From Pseudoips prasinana (Eukaryota; Arthropoda; Insecta; Lepidoptera; Nolidae), in contig OX621242.1 of assembly GCA_951640165.1 (NCBI GenBank), positions 26,904,001-26,968,000 on the forward strand: 64,000 bases of DNA. Direction: 5' to 3'. The notes below the pieces were generated by a model. That model was given only the letters and a program-made list of their open reading frames with translations, searched no databases and was not told the DNA's origin. Below are positions 61,246-64,000 of the stretch, one piece after another (within the stretch, counting starts at the first letter, position 1; each line of letters opens with the position of its first letter). The translations under genes were made by a program, and so were the position numbers.

Positions 61246-62799
61246 TTTTCTTTTTGTTTTTTGATAAGGCAGGGGTAATGCTAATGCATGCCACCCGCAA
61301 AAAGTGTCTGCGGGTGGGTATGTCGGACTCGCACCGACTAAACCTAACCTGCCGTGGACTTCTTCTGGCGCCTGATACGGGGAGCCCCGGGAACGCGGGT
61401 ATGCTGCTCCGGTGCCCCCCTTTTGCGCCGTGTCCCAGATGGTCGGGACACGCACCCGGGGAGAACTGTGGGTTGCCCTCCCCATTTGCCGACTCCTGCC
61501 AGTACGGCACAGCGACTGCGCCACAAACAGTTCGCTATCTTCCCGGGGCTGCTTGCACGTGGCGGCAGTAGAGGACACTTCTCATACTGCCACCGCAACC
61601 CCTAGGGGAGTAGGGCTAAGCAGCCGCCCCGACGCCTCCTCCGTCTACGAGCGGGGTCGGCTCGTTCCCGATCCCGCTCGGCGGCCTCCTTCTGGAGCAT
61701 GACTGCTTCGCAGAAGGAGACTACGGCGTCCCATTTGGTGGAGTCGCCAGCCAGCATCGCATACACGACTGCTGGCGGCGAAAGATCCCATCCGATCTCA
61801 GCAACCAGGACTCGTCTCTCGGCCTGCCAGGCCGGGCACTTCTCCAGCGTATGCTGGGCAGAGTCCAGGTCGCTCCCGCAATGGTGACAATGTGTCATCA
61901 CTTCTCGGCCGATCCGGCACAGATACTCACCGAAACACCCGTGTCCGGTGAGTATCTGAGTCAGTCTGTAGGTGACGTAACCGCCCTTCTTTCCCACCCA
62001 GGACTCGAGGTGAGGCAGGATAGCACCGACGGCACGTTGGCGCGCATTCAGGCGCAACCTTAGCCGTGCGCGCCAATGTGTTAGTACGCGCCGGTGTGCA
62101 TCCCGCCTATAGGCAACGAGCGTCTGCTCTGGCGCCTCACCGCTCTCCCGGCGGACGCGGATCTCGGTGTAAACCGTCGCGTCGACTGCCACCAGGAGAT
62201 CAAACGGCGGGAGGCGCGTCAGGAGTGTCGCCGCCTCAAAGGATACCGTTCGGTATCCTCGTGCGATCCGTATGGCCACCACACGCTGCAGGCTATTCAA
62301 AATAGCTCTGCAGCGGGAGGCGCCCGTCAGGCGTTCAGACCAGACGGGCGCCCCATAAAGAACCATGGATCGCACGACACCTCCGTAGAGGCGGCGAACT
62401 TCTTCCCGGGGACCCCCGAGGTTCGGCAAAAGCCGGTGTAACGCACCGGTTACCCGGCGCACTCGGGGGGCCAGACGCCCGAAATGCTCCTCGAAGCCCC
62501 ATCGGCTGTCTAGGGTGAGGCCCAGGTACTTCATGTACCGCCCCACCCTGACCTCTGCGTCACCTACACGCATCGACAAACTGGGTGGTTCCTCCCTACG
62601 GCGTAAGCCGTGGAACCATAGCGCCTCGGTCTTGTGAGGCGCTACCCGAAGGCCCAGTCTCAAAATGGCCGCGACGACACACGCAACTCCGAGTTCGGCG
62701 AGCCGTACCGCCCGCTGGAAGCTTACCTCCCGCGCTATGACGAGCGTGTCGTCCGCATAGCAGACGACGCTCACTCCGGGAGGGAGGCTTATCCGCAGG
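61246..62799 (-). mobile_element. 5'-truncated R1-clade LINE (1554 bp) with 16-bp target duplication
   Basis: The 16-bp duplication ATGTATATCGTTACCT flanks it exactly (61230-61245 and 62800-62815). The 3' end is A-rich (poly-T-like on plus, 61246-61262). The insertion contains the C-terminal half of ORF2 and the complete 3' UTR (61246-61601) that matches the UTR-only copies at 631, 11836 and 49190. GC content is over 55%, against roughly a third in the surroundings. Confidence 0.93.
61602..62798 (-). CDS. R1-clade LINE ORF2, RT C-terminal half and zinc knuckle (partial)
   Basis: The frame enters at LPPGVSVVCYADDTLVIARE, with the RT catalytic YADD at 62748-62759. It continues through LGLRVAPHKTEALWFHG, VGRYMKYLGLTLDSRWGFEE, the thumb region, MVLYGAPVWSERL and GYRTVSFEAATLL, to the C-terminal CCHC knuckle CHHCGSDLDSAQHTLEKC typical of R1/LOA-type elements. 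An Arg-rich tail (RRRRRRG) precedes the stop. About 400 residues are open without stops, so the copy is young, but endonuclease and RT motifs 0-B are missing. An apparent upstream start at 62831 lies in flanking SINE sequence and is not real. Confidence 0.93.
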   Translation of the reverse strand: MRISLPPGVSVVCYADDTLVIAREVSFQRAVRLAELGVACVVAAILRLGLRVAPHKTEALWFHGLRRREEPPSLSMRVGDAEVRVGRYMKYLGLTLDSRWGFEEHFGRLAPRVRRVTGALHRLLPNLGGPREEVRRLYGGVVRSMVLYGAPVWSERLTGASRCRAILNSLQRVVAIRIARGYRTVSFEAATLLTRLPPFDLLVAVDATVYTEIRVRRESGEAPEQTLVAYRRDAHRRVLTHWRARLRLRLNARQRAVGAILPHLESWVGKKGGYVTYRLTQILTGHGCFGEYLCRIGREVMTHCHHCGSDLDSAQHTLEKCPAWQAERRVLVAEIGWDLSPPAVVYAMLAGDSTKWDAVVSFCEAVMLQKEAAERDRERADPARRRRRRRGGCLALLP

Positions 62800-62901
62800 A
62801 TGTATATCGTTACCTGGTACCCATAGTACAAGCTTTGCTTTGTTTGGGGCTAGGATGATCTGTGTAACACTGTCCCTAGATATTCTATGGAAGTCCGATA
62901 G

Positions 62902-62902
<1 letters not shown>

Positions 62903-62933
<31 letters not shown>
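62903..62933. repeat. (TA)n microsatellite
   Basis: About 15 TA units just beyond the SINE end. Confidence 0.9.
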
Positions 62934-62935
<2 letters not shown>

Positions 62936-63060
62936 TTTTATTTGGGAAATTTGATTGGGGTAGCTTGATGTGCTGGCGTCTGTACATGTATCAGCGTTTG
63001 AAGAATGAAATCATGGAAAAACAAATGAGGCTTTGACTACGACCATGGGGTTTAGTCGAA

Positions 63061-63225
63061 TTATTATTATTTATTTTATTTATTATTTCACAAAAAATAA
63101 TTTAAATAGTTACACTTTTAGTCCCACAAAACCGTGTTTACGGTTTGACTGTGAGATCTAGTCTCCGTACATTAAACAATAATAATGTGTATCTATATCA
63201 TACTACTTACTAGCTCATACCGGTT
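63061..63225 (-). other. 3' UTR of the LINE that follows
   Basis: Non-coding sequence between the stop codon at 63226 and an ATTATTATT-like tail at 63061-63090 (plus strand), the probable 3' end. Confidence 0.55.
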
Positions 63226-64000
63226 TTAACAATTCTCCAGGTAATAATTCCTTAACTTACGTTTAAAAATTATTTTGTTATTTTCGTGCCTGATGTCCTC
63301 TGGTAAAGTGTTTAATAAATATGGTAGCCTTTTTTTTAATGTTCTGTCTCCGTAATAATTATATATTCGAGGTACAATGCATTTGCCAGAGGTCATCGAG
63401 CGGGTATTATGATTGTTAGTTACACAAGTTATATACTGCTGACGATTGCCATGGTTGTTTACCGCTAGCAGATATTTATGTTTTACAGTGATAGGTAGTA
63501 TTTTACATATTTTAAATAATTTTGTGTAGTCATTTTTACACTGTTCTTTTGTTTTATTACTAACTAATAGTTTTAGAAATCTTATTTGAATTGATTCAAG
63601 TTTACTAATATAAGTTTTGAATGTAAGTCCGTAACAATCGAGAGCATAGCTGAGGAAAGAATCTACTAAGGACATGTATACACACCTCAATGTGCCAATG
63701 GGAACTTTGAAACTTAAGTGATAAAACTTTCCTAATAATATTCTAAGTTTGTCAGAAATATAACTGATATGATGGATCCATGATAAGTTTTTATCAATTT
63801 TCATTCCGAGATATGTCACACAATTCACTTTTTCGATAGGTTTACATTTACAATGTAATAACTTATTATGAAAGCATGTAAAATCATGTGCATACAATAA
63901 TGGTTCCGTAAGTGGTTGTAAGTAGGGAGAATGTATAACTAGTAGTTTTGTTTTGTCTGGGTTTATGACAATTCCGTTGTCATGCGACCACTTAATAACC
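63226..64000 (-). CDS. CR1/Jockey-group LINE ORF2, C-terminal part, runs off right edge
   Basis: Open on the minus strand to the window end without a stop: WSHDNGIVINPDKTKLLVIH (the motif after YADD), then VTYLGMKIDKNLSWIHHISY, DSFLSYALDCYGL, LPYLLNTLPEDIRHENNK, and stop at 63226. The start codon lies outside the window; the TTG near 63897 is internal. The frame is intact as far as visible, so this could be a full-length or young copy. The catalytic RT motifs would lie just beyond 64000. Confidence 0.88.
   Translation of the reverse strand, partial: VIKWSHDNGIVINPDKTKLLVIHSPYLQPLTEPLLYAHDFTCFHNKLLHCKCKPIEKVNCVTYLGMKIDKNLSWIHHISYISDKLRILLGKFYHLSFKVPIGTLRCVYMSLVDSFLSYALDCYGLTFKTYISKLESIQIRFLKLLVSNKTKEQCKNDYTKLFKICKILPITVKHKYLLAVNNHGNRQQYITCVTNNHNTRSMTSGKCIVPRIYNYYGDRTLKKRLPYLLNTLPEDIRHENNKIIFKRKLRNYYLENC

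Larger units (their letters stand above)
61060..62890 (+). mobile_element. tRNA-derived SINE, family A, split by an R1-clade LINE
   Basis: Left part 61060-61245: 'CACCGTAGCCTATTTGGTAG' (A box), 'CCTGGGTTCGAATCCCGATA' (B box), 'AAGTATTTATCTATC'. Right part 62800-62890: 'TGGTACCCATAGTACAAGCT', 'GGGGCTAGGATGATCTGTG'. The sister at 35925-36158 shows the unbroken order. Confidence 0.92.

Noticed and set aside
61220..61702. Several overlapping ORFs on both strands
   Set aside because: High-GC 3' UTR of the R1-clade LINE gives long frames by chance; the same frames appear in UTR-only copies.
62066..62441. Plus-strand ORFs opposite the R1 ORF2
   Set aside because: Antisense shadows of a well-supported RT frame.
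62903..62933. (TA)n as a promoter or origin signal
   Set aside because: A simple microsatellite next to a SINE end; nothing around it suggests regulation.

Overview
The window is animal nuclear DNA, most likely from a moth or butterfly. It is AT-rich, lacks bacterial-style operons and almost lacks host genes. It is packed with repeat families typical of lepidopteran genomes: RTE-type retrotransposons with (ATG)n-like tails, tRNA-derived SINEs, Helitrons ending in CTAG, an R1-clade LINE, CR1/Jockey-group LINEs, a cecropia-type mariner, and the dispersed repeat that reads from a 'GGCCAAGTGCGAGTCGGACT' end to a 'TACGGAACCCTAAAA' end (called the GGCCAAGTG/CGGAACCC repeat below). The species cannot be named from sequence alone.

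Layout. 1-7.7 kb: Helitron ends, an RTE tail, a SINE, a complete GGCCAAGTG/CGGAACCC repeat and a small MITE. 7.7-10.6 kb: the 5' half of an RTE retrotransposon (endonuclease plus start of RT, two frameshifts), butted against an antisense LINE RT fragment. 11-17.3 kb: R1-type 3' UTR, a tRNA-like element, an RTE-derived short element, and a GGCCAAGTG/CGGAACCC repeat split by 2.75 kb of antisense LINE fragments. 18.1-22.4 kb: an apparently intact two-ORF non-LTR retrotransposon, followed by a SINE. 26.4-34.4 kb: a large direct duplication with an exact 474-bp tandem repeat at the junction. 36.2-37.5 kb: a structurally complete mariner with an intact DD34D transposase, a Hsmar1-like TIR pair and a TA duplication. 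39-44 kb: a dense cluster of SINEs, Helitrons and RTE-derived short elements, plus one short cysteine-rich reading frame that is the best candidate host exon. 51.9-57.3 kb: a nested structure described below. 58.2-58.9 kb: a Helitron retaining helicase motif VI. 61-62.9 kb: a 5'-truncated R1-clade LINE inside a SINE with a clear 16-bp target duplication. 63.1-64 kb: another antisense LINE running off the window.

The most unusual region is 51.9-57.3 kb. A GGCCAAGTG/CGGAACCC repeat is interrupted by a 4956-bp element with 37-bp terminal inverted repeats and a TATA duplication. That element contains (i) a 1818-bp foldback-like element with six G/C-run palindromes and a perfect 8-bp duplication, (ii) a pair of ~240-bp direct repeats, and between them (iii) a tRNA-like head followed by a 53-bp tandem array in which every unit is a tRNA T-arm with an intact RNA polymerase III B box. 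I recognise no transposase in it.

A second theme is short, near-perfect hairpins placed inside older repeats (1.2, 1.5, 7.4, 10.7, 11.5, 23.7, 40.9, 44.2 and 55.9 kb). Where a sister copy lacks the inverted arm, they look like scars of template-switch replication errors.
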